From Urbifossiella limnaea (GTDB lineage Bacteria; Planctomycetota; Planctomycetia; Gemmatales; Gemmataceae), in NCBI RefSeq assembly GCF_007747215.1, contig NZ_CP036273.1:1658322-1722321 (forward strand): a stretch of 64,000 nt of DNA, read 5' to 3'. The position numbers and the translations under genes were made by a program. Below are positions 18,431 through 25,482 of this stretch, piece by piece (within the stretch, counting starts at the first letter, position 1; the number at the start of each line of letters is the position of its first letter). Below the pieces are notes generated by a model. That model had not been told where the DNA came from. It worked only from the letters and a program-made list of their open reading frames with translations, and searched no databases.

Positions 18431-20270
18431 TTTGAGCCCCCCCCTTCGCCGCCTTCAGGAGGCGTTTGACCGTCGCCAGGCTGACTCCCAGGGCCGCCCC
18501 GATCTCCCGCCTCGTCGTCCCTCCCGCCCGCAGCCGCGCCGCCTCCGCCGCCTGGTCGACCCGTGCTGCCAGCCGCCTTTCCGCCGGGGTCGGCAAGCCG
18601 AAGTGGGCGCGGAGCTCGGCCGGCGAGCGGAACTCGAGGTCGTATGGCGCGCCCGGCAATGCTCCGACCTGGAACGTCACGACCTCCCGGGGGCGGGTGA
18701 ACGGGCGGACCCGGCCGACGGCCTGGACGACCACGTCCGCCTCCTTCTGCTCCAGCGCCCAGGCCGCCAGCTGCGGCACGATGGTGTTGGCGACGGCCGG
18801 GTCCTCGACGACGGCCGCGCGGCGCGGCGGGTTGGTGCCGAAGGTGAGCCGGACGGCGACCCGCCGGCCCGCCGGCTCGAAGTCGTTGACCAGACACTCG
18901 ACGGCGGCCGGGGCGGCGTAGTACCCGGTCAGGCAGTAGACCGCGTCGTGCAACTCGAACCGGTTGATGCCGCTCACGCCGTAGGTGATGAGGGGGATCA
19001 CCCGGGGGTCGGTCAGGTCGTACCGCTCCCACCCCTTCGTCACCACCCGAACGGTACCGCCGACGAGGGCCTTGACCCGCCGCTGCATCGCCGACTGACA
19101 GTGCTCCCGGAACTGCTTCTTGCAGACAAGGAGCGTCGTCTTCCGATTGGTGATGTTGCGGGCGACCAGTCGGGCGAACACGTCGAGGATGCGGCCCGCG
19201 TTGGCCGGGAAGTACTTGGCCGTGCCGGCGGCGTTGGCCAGGTTTACCCAGCGGGTGCCGGGGTGGGCGAACCGGTAGTCGGCGAACGGCGCGGCGATCG
19301 CCCCGCGGCGGTGGTCGGGGTCGAGGCGGAACCGGACCAGGCCGGGGGCGGCCGAGCCCGAGAAGACGATCGACCGGTCGCCGAGGACTGGCGGAAGTGC
19401 GAACCGCACCCCGCCGTCGGGGAGGCGGTCGCGGGTCGAGGGGTCGGACCGGCCGAACTGCGCGACGTCGTAGGCCACGAACCGAAAGGCGGGCCGGTGG
19501 GCCGCGCGGCCGGCGGCGGCGACGTCCGCGGCCCACCCGGCGCTGAAGCCCGGGAACTGCCACGGGTCGTAGAGGTCGTCGCCCGCGGCGAGGAGGGTGC
19601 GGCACGCCTCCGCCCACGCCGCCCCGGTCGCACACCCGGTCGCGGCGGCGGCGTCCGCGAACCGGTGGAGGTCGGGGCCGGCGACGTGGCGGCGGAACGG
19701 CCGGAGGAGGAGGTCCGACTCGTCGACGAGGGTGACGACGTCCGCCGCGCCGGTCGCGGCTTGGACGCGGCGGACGAAGTGGGGGTCGGTCGCCAGGTGC
19801 TGCTGGGCGGCGAGAACCAGCCGGCTCCCGGAAAGGCCCTTCCAGCGCGACAGCCAGTCGCAGGTGGACTGGTGCGGGCAGCGGCCACACAAATCCCGGC
19901 GTGCCAGCGCCGCGCAGCCGAGTTGCTCGAGTTCGGCCCACTCGGCGTCGAGCGGGCCGCACCGCTTCCGCGGCCGGCGGTCGAGGTTGACCGGGGCGAG
20001 GCCGAGAGCGCGGAGCCGCCCCCGGGTCTCGACGAGGATGTCGGTGCGCGGGGCGGTGACAAGGACGAGAGTGTCGGGCTCGGTCGCCGCCAACTCGGCC
20101 GCGACCGCGTCCAACGCGTGGCTCTTGCCGACGCCGACCGGCAGGCCGACGAGCAGGGGGCCGTTCGCGGCGGCGAGGTGCCGGAGGATGGAGGGACCAT
20201 CGAGGCCCCGGCGGAACTCCGCCAGGGCTTCGTCCCCGGCCACCACGGTGGTGACGGGGGTGCCGGTCAC
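18420..20270 (-). CDS. SF2-type helicase with cysteine cluster and C-terminal HTH
   Basis: The 616-residue product has a P-loop PVGVGKS near residues 44-50, a DExD-type Walker B VDESD near 183 and a motif VI QAVGRVRPF near 520. Between motif I and motif II sit Cys104, Cys119, Cys128, Cys131 and Cys137, placed like the 4Fe-4S cysteines of XPD/DinG helicases. The last 35 residues form a helix-turn-helix (TRREIGAALGVSLATVKRLL). The expected role is unwinding, or loading, for the polymerase encoded next. It starts at a GTG overlapping the stop of the SSB-like gene by 4 bases (GTGA) and its end overlaps the polymerase start, giving a three-gene coupled block. The iron-sulfur proposal is inference from spacing. 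Confidence 0.7.
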   Translation of the reverse strand: MTGTPVTTVVAGDEALAEFRRGLDGPSILRHLAAANGPLLVGLPVGVGKSHALDAVAAELAATEPDTLVLVTAPRTDILVETRGRLRALGLAPVNLDRRPRKRCGPLDAEWAELEQLGCAALARRDLCGRCPHQSTCDWLSRWKGLSGSRLVLAAQQHLATDPHFVRRVQAATGAADVVTLVDESDLLLRPFRRHVAGPDLHRFADAAAATGCATGAAWAEACRTLLAAGDDLYDPWQFPGFSAGWAADVAAAGRAAHRPAFRFVAYDVAQFGRSDPSTRDRLPDGGVRFALPPVLGDRSIVFSGSAAPGLVRFRLDPDHRRGAIAAPFADYRFAHPGTRWVNLANAAGTAKYFPANAGRILDVFARLVARNITNRKTTLLVCKKQFREHCQSAMQRRVKALVGGTVRVVTKGWERYDLTDPRVIPLITYGVSGINRFELHDAVYCLTGYYAAPAAVECLVNDFEPAGRRVAVRLTFGTNPPRRAAVVEDPAVANTIVPQLAAWALEQKEADVVVQAVGRVRPFTRPREVVTFQVGALPGAPYDLEFRSPAELRAHFGLPTPAERRLAARVDQAAEAARLRAGGTTRREIGAALGVSLATVKRLLKAAKGGAQSAS

Positions 20271-20914
20271 GACTCGATGCCGCGCATCAGGGCCTCGGCG
20301 GCCAGCCCGGGGATGCTCAGGAGCTCGGCCCGCGGGCGCGCGGGGTAGACGTCGGCGAGCCGCACCGCGCCCGACGTCAGGTTGGCCAAGAACTGCGCGA
20401 TCACGGGGGCCCCGTCTGCCCCGCCGGGCGTGAGGGGAAAGGCGGCCACCTCGAAGCTGAAGTCCGGGAGCCGGCGGATCTCAACGACCAGCTTCTCGCC
20501 GGCCATCACGCGGTCGAGGATCGGCACCAGCTTCGGCCCCAGGGCGCCCGGGCGGACGTTGTCGCCGATCGCCAGGACGCGGACGGCCCCGTCGGCGGGG
20601 ACGTACACCGGCAGCAGGGTAACGTCCTCGGCCTTCTTCCCGAGGGCGCAGAGCAGGCAGCCCCCGCCCTCGCAGCGGACGTATCCGCCGTTACCGGTCG
20701 CTGAGCGGATGAAGTGGCGGCTGGTGAGTGCCGCCGAGTCGGTGAACGGGACGATGAGGGTGGCGTCCTCCCCGAGGCGGACGGTGGAGAGGGACTGCGG
20801 GGGGAGGGGCGGGGCGGCCCACCGCCCCCGGGCCGAGATCAGGCCGGCCGGGGGCCGCGGCGCCGCCGGGGCGGGGGTGGCGGTCGGGTCGGTCTCGGTG
20901 GTCGTGTCGGTCAT
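20267..20914 (-). CDS. Putative zinc-type single-strand DNA-binding-like protein
   Basis: The ATG at 20914-20912 has GAGG about 9 bases upstream; a GTG about 15 codons earlier is an alternative. The 215-residue product has a disordered Thr/Pro/Ala-rich N-terminus (1-40), then a beta-rich core with His67, Cys81, Cys86 and Cys89 (RCEGGGCLLC), and continues with VTLLPVYVPADGAVRVLAIG and KLVVEIRRLPDFSFEVAAFP. The H...C-x4-C-x2-C layout recalls the zinc-bearing SSBs of the T4 gp32 kind, and the position before helicase and polymerase genes fits. The assignment is an inference, not a recognised family hit. Its stop overlaps the helicase start by 4 bases. Confidence 0.45.
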   Translation of the reverse strand: MTDTTTETDPTATPAPAAPRPPAGLISARGRWAAPPLPPQSLSTVRLGEDATLIVPFTDSAALTSRHFIRSATGNGGYVRCEGGGCLLCALGKKAEDVTLLPVYVPADGAVRVLAIGDNVRPGALGPKLVPILDRVMAGEKLVVEIRRLPDFSFEVAAFPLTPGGADGAPVIAQFLANLTSGAVRLADVYPARPRAELLSIPGLAAEALMRGIES

Positions 20915-21270
20915 CGTCTGGGCCTCGTAGGTGACGGGGGTGTCAATCGGGTCGGTCACGGTCGGGTACTCGCTGCTGGCTAGTGGTTGGGTCAGGAGGT
21001 AGGCGCCCCAACCGACTCGCTCCTGGCCGGTCGTCGGGGGCTTACGGTCAGACGATTCAATCACCGCCCGGCTCCCGGAGGCGGGCATCGGCGGCCTGGA
21101 TCGCGCGGGTCCGCTGGGCGTCGAGTGCGGCCCGGGAGAGGGATCGGGGGTGGCCAACACCCCTTCGGCGTCGATCGCGTTTTCGTTTCGGAGAACAACC
21201 GTCGGCTGCTGTCCACCCGCAGCGCCACCATCATCCTGGCTGCGGGCTCTCCGCCTCCGCCGACCGAAAC
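20915..21270. other. 356-bp leader between HTH gene and replication block
   Basis: No secure gene. On the minus strand a frame ending at 21057 reads AALDAQRTRAIQAADARLRE before a stop, which looks protein-like, but it has no clear start and could be the tail of a decayed or frameshifted neighbour. The rest probably holds the promoter or leader of the SSB-helicase-polymerase block. Confidence 0.35.
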
Positions 21271-21654
21271 TCAGTGCGGAGCCGCCGGCGGCCCGAGTTC
21301 GGGGATCGGCGCCCGACGCGCCCGCGATCCAAGGGAGTCGCCGACCAGTTGCCGCACTCGGGCCTTGGCCGCCTCCACCCGGGCACCCCTTTGACTCGCT
21401 GTCTCCGAGGGCCTGCTGAGAGCGCCGGCCTGGTTGCCGAGGAGTTTCAGCAGTTCCACGCCGAGGATGCGGTATGGTGCCCGCGCCGAGCCCCGCGGTA
21501 GAGCCGACAACCGCTTGCCGCGGACCCAGCGGATCGCGGTCGACTCGGACACCCCCATCAGACCGGCCAGGTCCGCGGTCGAGTAGATCACCCCCGGCTT
21601 CACCTCCAGCCAATCGATCAGCGGCAGGCGAGGCCTGTCCGCCCGAGCACACAT
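21271..21654 (-). CDS. Excisionase-like helix-turn-helix protein
   Basis: The start is the ATG at 21654-21652, because AGGAGG sits seven bases upstream; an in-frame GTG at 21675 is less likely. The 127-residue product has an HTH_17/MerR-like DNA-binding domain in its first 75 residues: IYSTADLAGLMGVSESTAIR, then RWVRGKRL and a hydrophobic YRILGVELLKLL. This is the fold of excisionases and of small regulators of integrated elements. The C-terminal 50 residues are basic and probably disordered. It is upstream of the replication block and just beside the IS630 copy. It could direct excision with the recombinase at 23907 or regulate replication genes. Confidence 0.65.
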   Translation of the reverse strand: MCARADRPRLPLIDWLEVKPGVIYSTADLAGLMGVSESTAIRWVRGKRLSALPRGSARAPYRILGVELLKLLGNQAGALSRPSETASQRGARVEAAKARVRQLVGDSLGSRARRAPIPELGPPAAPH

Positions 21655-21755
21655 GTCCGACCTCCTCGGGACCACAGTGACGGCCTTGATCCTCTCGGAT
21701 CCTAACTAGTTTCTGCTGTCGTAATTTTCCTAGGACCCCACCCGGCGAGCGGCTA

Positions 21756-21777
21756 GTGTCCTGAGTTGCGAATTCGT
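21756..21777 (+). repeat. IS630 left inverted repeat
   Basis: It starts directly after the TA at 21754-21755 and matches the right end at 22894-22915 when reversed; the strongest identity is over GTCCTGAGTTG. Confidence 0.8.
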
Positions 21778-21834
21778 TAACTCGACCTTGCGCCTCATCG
21801 GGCAGGTCGGTAGGGTTGCGGTCGGAGGTGCCCG

Positions 21835-22918
21835 ATGCCCCGACTCCAGCCCCTGACCGTGACCGACGAGCGGGCCAAACTCGACGCCTGGGTCCGCCGG
21901 CCGAAGACCGCCCAGCGGCTCGCCCTCCGGTCCCGCATTGTCCTGGCCGCCGCCGCCGGGCAGTCCAACACGGCCATCGCGGCCGCCCTCCGGGTCACCC
22001 TCCCGACCGTCGGGAAGTGGCGGCAGCGGTTCCTCGACCGCCGACTCGACGGGCTGAACGACGGCCCCCGGCCGGGGCCGCCGCGGACCATCACCGACGC
22101 CCACGTCGAGGACGTGGTCACCCGGACGCTCGAGTCCAAGCCGGCCAACGCCACCCACTGGAGCACCCGGGGGATGGCCAAGGCCACCGGCCTGTCCCAG
22201 ACGGCGGTCAGCCGCATCCGGCGGGTGTTAGGCCTCCAGCCCCACCGGCACGAGGCGTTCAAGTTCTCTCGACCGACCCGTCCTTCGTGGAGAAGGTCCG
22301 GGACGTGGTCGGGCTGTACTTCGACCCGCCGGACCGGGCCGTCGTCCTGAGCGTGGACGAGACGAGCCAGGTCCAGGCCCTCGACCGGACCCAGACGGTC
22401 CTCCCGATGACCCTCGGGCAGGCCGAGCGTGGCACCCGCGACTTCGTGCGGCACGGCACCACGTCGCCCTTCGCCGCCCTGGACGTGGCGACCGGGAAGG
22501 TGATCGGCAAGTGCCACCGCCGGCACCGGCACCGGCGGTTCGTGACGTTCCTCGCCGACATCGACGCCGCCGACCCGGCGGAGGACGGGGTGACGACCCA
22601 CCTGGCGCTGGACAACTACGCCACCCACAAGACCCCGGCGGTGAAGCGGTGGCTGGCGAAGCCCCCGCGGTTCGTCGTCCACTTCACTCCGACCCGCGGG
22701 TCGTGGCTCAACCAGGTCGAGCGGTTTTTCGCCGCGATCACCGAGAAGCGGATTCGTCGCGAGGTGTTCGAGACGGTCGAGGCACTGGAACAGGCGATCG
22801 AGGCGTACCTGGTCGAGCACAACGCGAACCCGAGCCCTTCCAGAGGACCGCGACCGCCGGCCTCATCCTCTGTCAGGTCGAGGACGTTTGCACACGAACC
22901 ACCAACTCAGGACGCTAG
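21835..22918 (+). pseudogene. IS630-family transposase, frameshifted twice
   Basis: The first frame starts at ATG 21835 and encodes the N-terminal HTH region (QSNTAIAAALRVTLPTVGKW) up to HRHEAFKFS. At about 22268 the reading must shift (a 2-base gain or 1-base loss) to continue as TDPSFVEKVRDVVGLYF and the DDE catalytic core: VVLSVDETSQ, HLALDNYATH and TRGSWLNQVERFFAAI. Near 22835 a second shift is needed to end as EPFQRTATAGLILCQ and stop at the TAG formed with the flanking TA. One frame change might be programmed in some IS elements, but two make an inactive gene more likely. All DDE residues are still readable, so the decay is recent. Confidence 0.85.
22894..22915 (-). repeat. IS630 right inverted repeat
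   Basis: It ends directly before the TA at 22916-22917 and is the imperfect inverse of 21756-21777. The last codons of the transposase run through it, so its stop codon depends on the target TA. Confidence 0.8.
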
Positions 22919-22980
22919 ACAAAAATGTTTCACGACCCGAAAAATCCGGCTCGCTGCTCGTGCTGCCAAAGGCGTGCGAT

Positions 22981-23835
22981 ATGATTTCGCTTGGGAAGAA
23001 TTCTCCCGGTGGGACCGAAACGATGCCGACAGACGGAAACACCGGTAAGCCCGCGCGCAGTTCGCCATCCACGCCGAGTACGGCAAAACACCGGACCGTG
23101 AAGGTGGCAAAGGAACTGGTGGCCATCGCCCGCAAGACGGCAGTGCTGCGGGGCCAGACCATCGAGGATTATGTCCTGCCGATCCTGGAGGAGTGCGCCG
23201 GCCAGGCGGCTGCGGACATCGGAGCCGACGGGCCACTGGTCCTGCGAGAGCGGGCGGACAAACTGAGCCATCTCACTTACAAGAAGAACCTCGGCACCCT
23301 GAACTTGGTCGGGCAGGCCCCAACCCGCCTCGCAAGTCTGGCCGGCCAATGCCTGACCAGCGTCGCCAAACTGATCGACCCATATTTTCGTAAGATTATT
23401 GAAGCGAATTACTCTGCTGCTCTCCATCGAGAATTCAGTAACGTCTGGCCAGTCTTAAGCCACAGGTTCACCCTCCCTCTCTTTAGCGTTTCCGGTGACT
23501 CGAAGACCTTGCTCTGTGAGGCGGGTCGGTTTGACTTCCTTGACATATTCGATCCCAACGCCGCCATGCTCCGCGTACCGGGCGAACCCTCGGACGGGAT
23601 TCGCTTAATGCCCGGGGACAGCGTGTGTATCCGCCGCGGCGTCCCCCCTTCGGCGGGGGACACAGTGGTCGTAGTAGTCGGCGGAAAGGTGGTTTTGAAA
23701 GACGTGCGTAATTCTGTCGGTGGGTTATTGCTCCACCCGCGGACGGGCCGGTCGCGGCCAGTGCGGGTCGAGGCCGAGCCGGGGCTTGTCGGGGTGCTTG
23801 CCTTCGTCCTCAGGGCTTCCCAGCCGACTGGCTGA
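22981..23835 (+). CDS. Ribbon-helix-helix / S24-like repressor candidate
   Basis: The ATG at 22981 has AAAGG eight bases upstream; an in-frame ATG at 23023 is an alternative. The 284-residue product has an N-terminal ribbon-helix-helix-like segment (VKVAKELVAIARKTAVLRGQ then TIEDYVLPILEE, about residues 40-72). Its C-terminal 90 residues resemble LexA/UmuD S24 folds: LRVPGEPSDGIRLMPGDSV near 197, then AGDTVVVVVGGKVVLKDV with the Lys at about 238. The usual catalytic GDSM Ser-Met is replaced by GEPSDG, so self-cleavage is doubtful. It is the only long gene of the element on the plus strand, as expected of a master repressor. Base composition is noticeably less GC-rich than its neighbours, a sign of transfer. 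The fusion of these two parts is my reading and needs a fold prediction. Confidence 0.5.
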   Translation: MISLGKNSPGGTETMPTDGNTGKPARSSPSTPSTAKHRTVKVAKELVAIARKTAVLRGQTIEDYVLPILEECAGQAAADIGADGPLVLRERADKLSHLTYKKNLGTLNLVGQAPTRLASLAGQCLTSVAKLIDPYFRKIIEANYSAALHREFSNVWPVLSHRFTLPLFSVSGDSKTLLCEAGRFDFLDIFDPNAAMLRVPGEPSDGIRLMPGDSVCIRRGVPPSAGDTVVVVVGGKVVLKDVRNSVGGLLLHPRTGRSRPVRVEAEPGLVGVLAFVLRASQPTG

Positions 23836-23906
23836 AGCCGGCCCCGCTCGGCTGGTATTCGGTTGTGAGTGCGGCACCCGAAGTATCGTCAGCCCGGCCC
23901 GCCCCC

Positions 23907-25184
23907 TTAACGGGCGTTCGCAAGGTCGGGCGCGAGATCCTCCGGCACACCCGCGGACCCGCCCCGAGCCTTCGCCACCTCGGCCGCAGTCTTGACCGCC
24001 GCGCCCGCGTAATGCTCCGCCATGCTCTTCGTGTGGTGGCCGAGCAGCGCCTGCACGGCGTCGAGGCCGAACACCTCCTGAATCTCCGCCGCGGCCAGAT
24101 GGCGGAGCTGATACGGGAACCACGCCGGCACCCCGGCCTTCTCGCACGCGCGAGTGATCGCAGCCCGGTAGCTGTTGTCGGTGTACCGGTCCTTCGGTGA
24201 GCGGCGCGGCGCCGCCACCTTCGGCACCTTCCGGTTCCCGCCCGACCCGCCGCCCCGCGCCAGGCGCGCGGCCTGCTGCTCGGCTCGCAGCCCGTCCGTC
24301 GCCTCCTTCGGCGAGAAGCACGGGGCGTCGGGGTCGCGTTCGAGGAACGGGGCGAGTACGGCCTGGGCCTCGCCGGCGAAGAGCAGAACACGAGGCTTGT
24401 TCTTCCACGTCAGCTTGTGCTTCTTCGGCACGTAGGCCCAGACGCCGAGTTTGTCGAGGTTGTGCCGGCCGGCACCCGGGACGTTGATGACGCCGCCCCG
24501 GTGGACCTGGGCGGGCGTCATCGCACACACCTCGCCGGGCCGGGCGCCGCTCGCCAGCTGCAACACCACCATCGCCCGCGGCTGCGGGCGGAGGAACGGC
24601 AGCACCGCCTTCACGTGCTCGGGGTCGGCGGGGTCCACGGTCCTTGGCGCCCGGGCCTCGCCGACCTTGGGCCGCGGCACCGCCTTTAATGCGTGCCAGC
24701 GCTCGGGAGTGGTCCGCTCGGCCTGGACGCCCCACCGCCAGATGCGGCGGACGGTGTCCACGTGGTAGTTCACCGTCGAGACGCTGAACCGCTTCACCCC
24801 AGGCTTCCTCAGGCCCGGGAGCCCGCAGAGCCACGTCTGCCAGGCGCGCAGGTCCTTCGGGCCGAAGTCGGCGACGGCGGTGGCGGCGTGGAGTTCGAGC
24901 AGCTGTTCCACGGCCAGGGCGGCCCGGTCGCGCTGCAAGCCCTCCTGCGGGGAGTCCGGCGACGCCAGGTAGTCGGCGCACAACTCCGACACGAGGTAGT
25001 CGTCGGGGCTCAGCGCGGCGGCCGTCGGGTCGATCGCCCACAGCGCGGCCAGGCGGCCGTACTCGGCACGGGCCTCGTTACCGCCGGCGACGCCGAGGTC
25101 GTGCCACTTCCCGTTCCACCACACCCGCTCGCGGTCGCGGAAGACGGACGGCTTCCCCAGGTACGACTTCTGCGGCCGGCCCAT
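23907..25184 (-). CDS. Tyrosine recombinase (integrase)
   Basis: The 425-residue product has an N-terminal arm/SAM-like core-binding region (to about residue 170) and a C-terminal catalytic domain. The box-I Arg is in SGARPGEVCAM near 214, a catalytic Lys candidate in KKHKLTWKNK, box II in PYQLRHLAAAEI near 365, a His in LLGHHTKSMAEHYAG and the nucleophile Tyr near 391. In box II the usual first His is a Tyr-Gln pair, so the pentad is R-K-(Y/Q)-R-H-Y; substitution at this position is tolerated in some families. Start ATG at 25184. It faces away from tRNA-His, which ends 128 bases upstream, and a perfect palindrome lies in between. Confidence 0.9.
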   Translation of the reverse strand: MGRPQKSYLGKPSVFRDRERVWWNGKWHDLGVAGGNEARAEYGRLAALWAIDPTAAALSPDDYLVSELCADYLASPDSPQEGLQRDRAALAVEQLLELHAATAVADFGPKDLRAWQTWLCGLPGLRKPGVKRFSVSTVNYHVDTVRRIWRWGVQAERTTPERWHALKAVPRPKVGEARAPRTVDPADPEHVKAVLPFLRPQPRAMVVLQLASGARPGEVCAMTPAQVHRGGVINVPGAGRHNLDKLGVWAYVPKKHKLTWKNKPRVLLFAGEAQAVLAPFLERDPDAPCFSPKEATDGLRAEQQAARLARGGGSGGNRKVPKVAAPRRSPKDRYTDNSYRAAITRACEKAGVPAWFPYQLRHLAAAEIQEVFGLDAVQALLGHHTKSMAEHYAGAAVKTAAEVAKARGGSAGVPEDLAPDLANAR

Positions 25185-25216
25185 CGCGTGACACCCCCAA
25201 ATGCAACAACCGACCC

Positions 25217-25244
25217 GAGTTTACGGAGCTAGCTCCGTAAACTC
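25217..25244. promoter_or_regulatory. Perfect 28-bp palindrome upstream of the integrase gene
   Basis: The two 14-base halves (GAGTTTACGGAGCT and its inverse) meet without a spacer; flanking bases extend the symmetry imperfectly to about 25209-25253. It lies 33 bases upstream of the integrase start, between that gene and the tRNA-His 3' end. It could be an operator for an element regulator, a recombinase core or arm site, or a tRNA/integrase transcript terminator. A seamless palindrome is more typical of a protein-binding site than of a terminator. Confidence 0.6.
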
Positions 25245-25311
25245 AAGGTCGGTAGCGTTGAGGCTTGAGCGTCGAGCCTGCTTAAACCCTTATCGATTCG
25301 GGACTTAGGAG

Positions 25312-25386
25312 GGTGACTGACGGGATTCGAACCCGCGACATCCAGAACCACAATCTGGCGCTCTAACCAGCTGAGCTACAGCCACC
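25312..25386 (-). tRNA. tRNA-His (GTG)
   Basis: On the minus strand the acceptor GTGGCTG (25385-25379) pairs with CAGTCAC (25319-25313), the D arm reads GCTCAGCTGGTTAGAGC, the anticodon loop TTGTGGT gives GTG, and the T arm contains GGTTCGAATCC. A G at 25386 opposite C at 25312 supplies the extra -1 G typical of tRNA-His. CCA is not encoded. Its 3' end faces the integrase gene. Confidence 0.95.
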
Positions 25387-25482
25387 GGCAGCGACGGCCA
25401 AAACCGTCACGTCGTATTTCTACACGCGCGCGGCCGCGGCAGCAACTCCCCCGGCCGGGTTTCCTACCGCTACACTGGCCGC

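Larger units (their letters stand above)
21754..22917 (+). mobile_element. IS630-family insertion sequence (inactive copy)
   Basis: The element proper is 21756-22915 (1160 bp). Left end 21756-21777 and right end 22894-22915 form inverted repeats with 17 of 22 positions identical (shared core GTCCTGAGTTG). Each end is flanked by TA (21754-21755 and 22916-22917), the target duplication expected of IS630/Tc1-type elements. The transposase gene inside is broken by two frame changes. The element sits between the HTH gene and the repressor candidate and may have cut the regulatory region between them. Confidence 0.85.
14356..25311. mobile_element. Putative integrated element with its own replication block, beside tRNA-His
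   Basis: The right side is defined by a tyrosine recombinase gene whose start lies 128 bases from the 3' end of a tRNA-His gene, the usual target geometry for such elements. Inside are an excisionase-like HTH protein, a repressor candidate on the opposite strand, and coupled genes for an SSB-like protein, an SF2 helicase and a family-A DNA polymerase. All genes except the repressor candidate and the IS copy point left, away from the tRNA. The left end is not defined: I did not find a second copy of the tRNA 3' end, so 14356 is simply the last gene that seems to belong. No capsid, terminase or conjugation genes are visible, so it could be a satellite, an integrated plasmid or a decayed phage. 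Confidence 0.55.
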
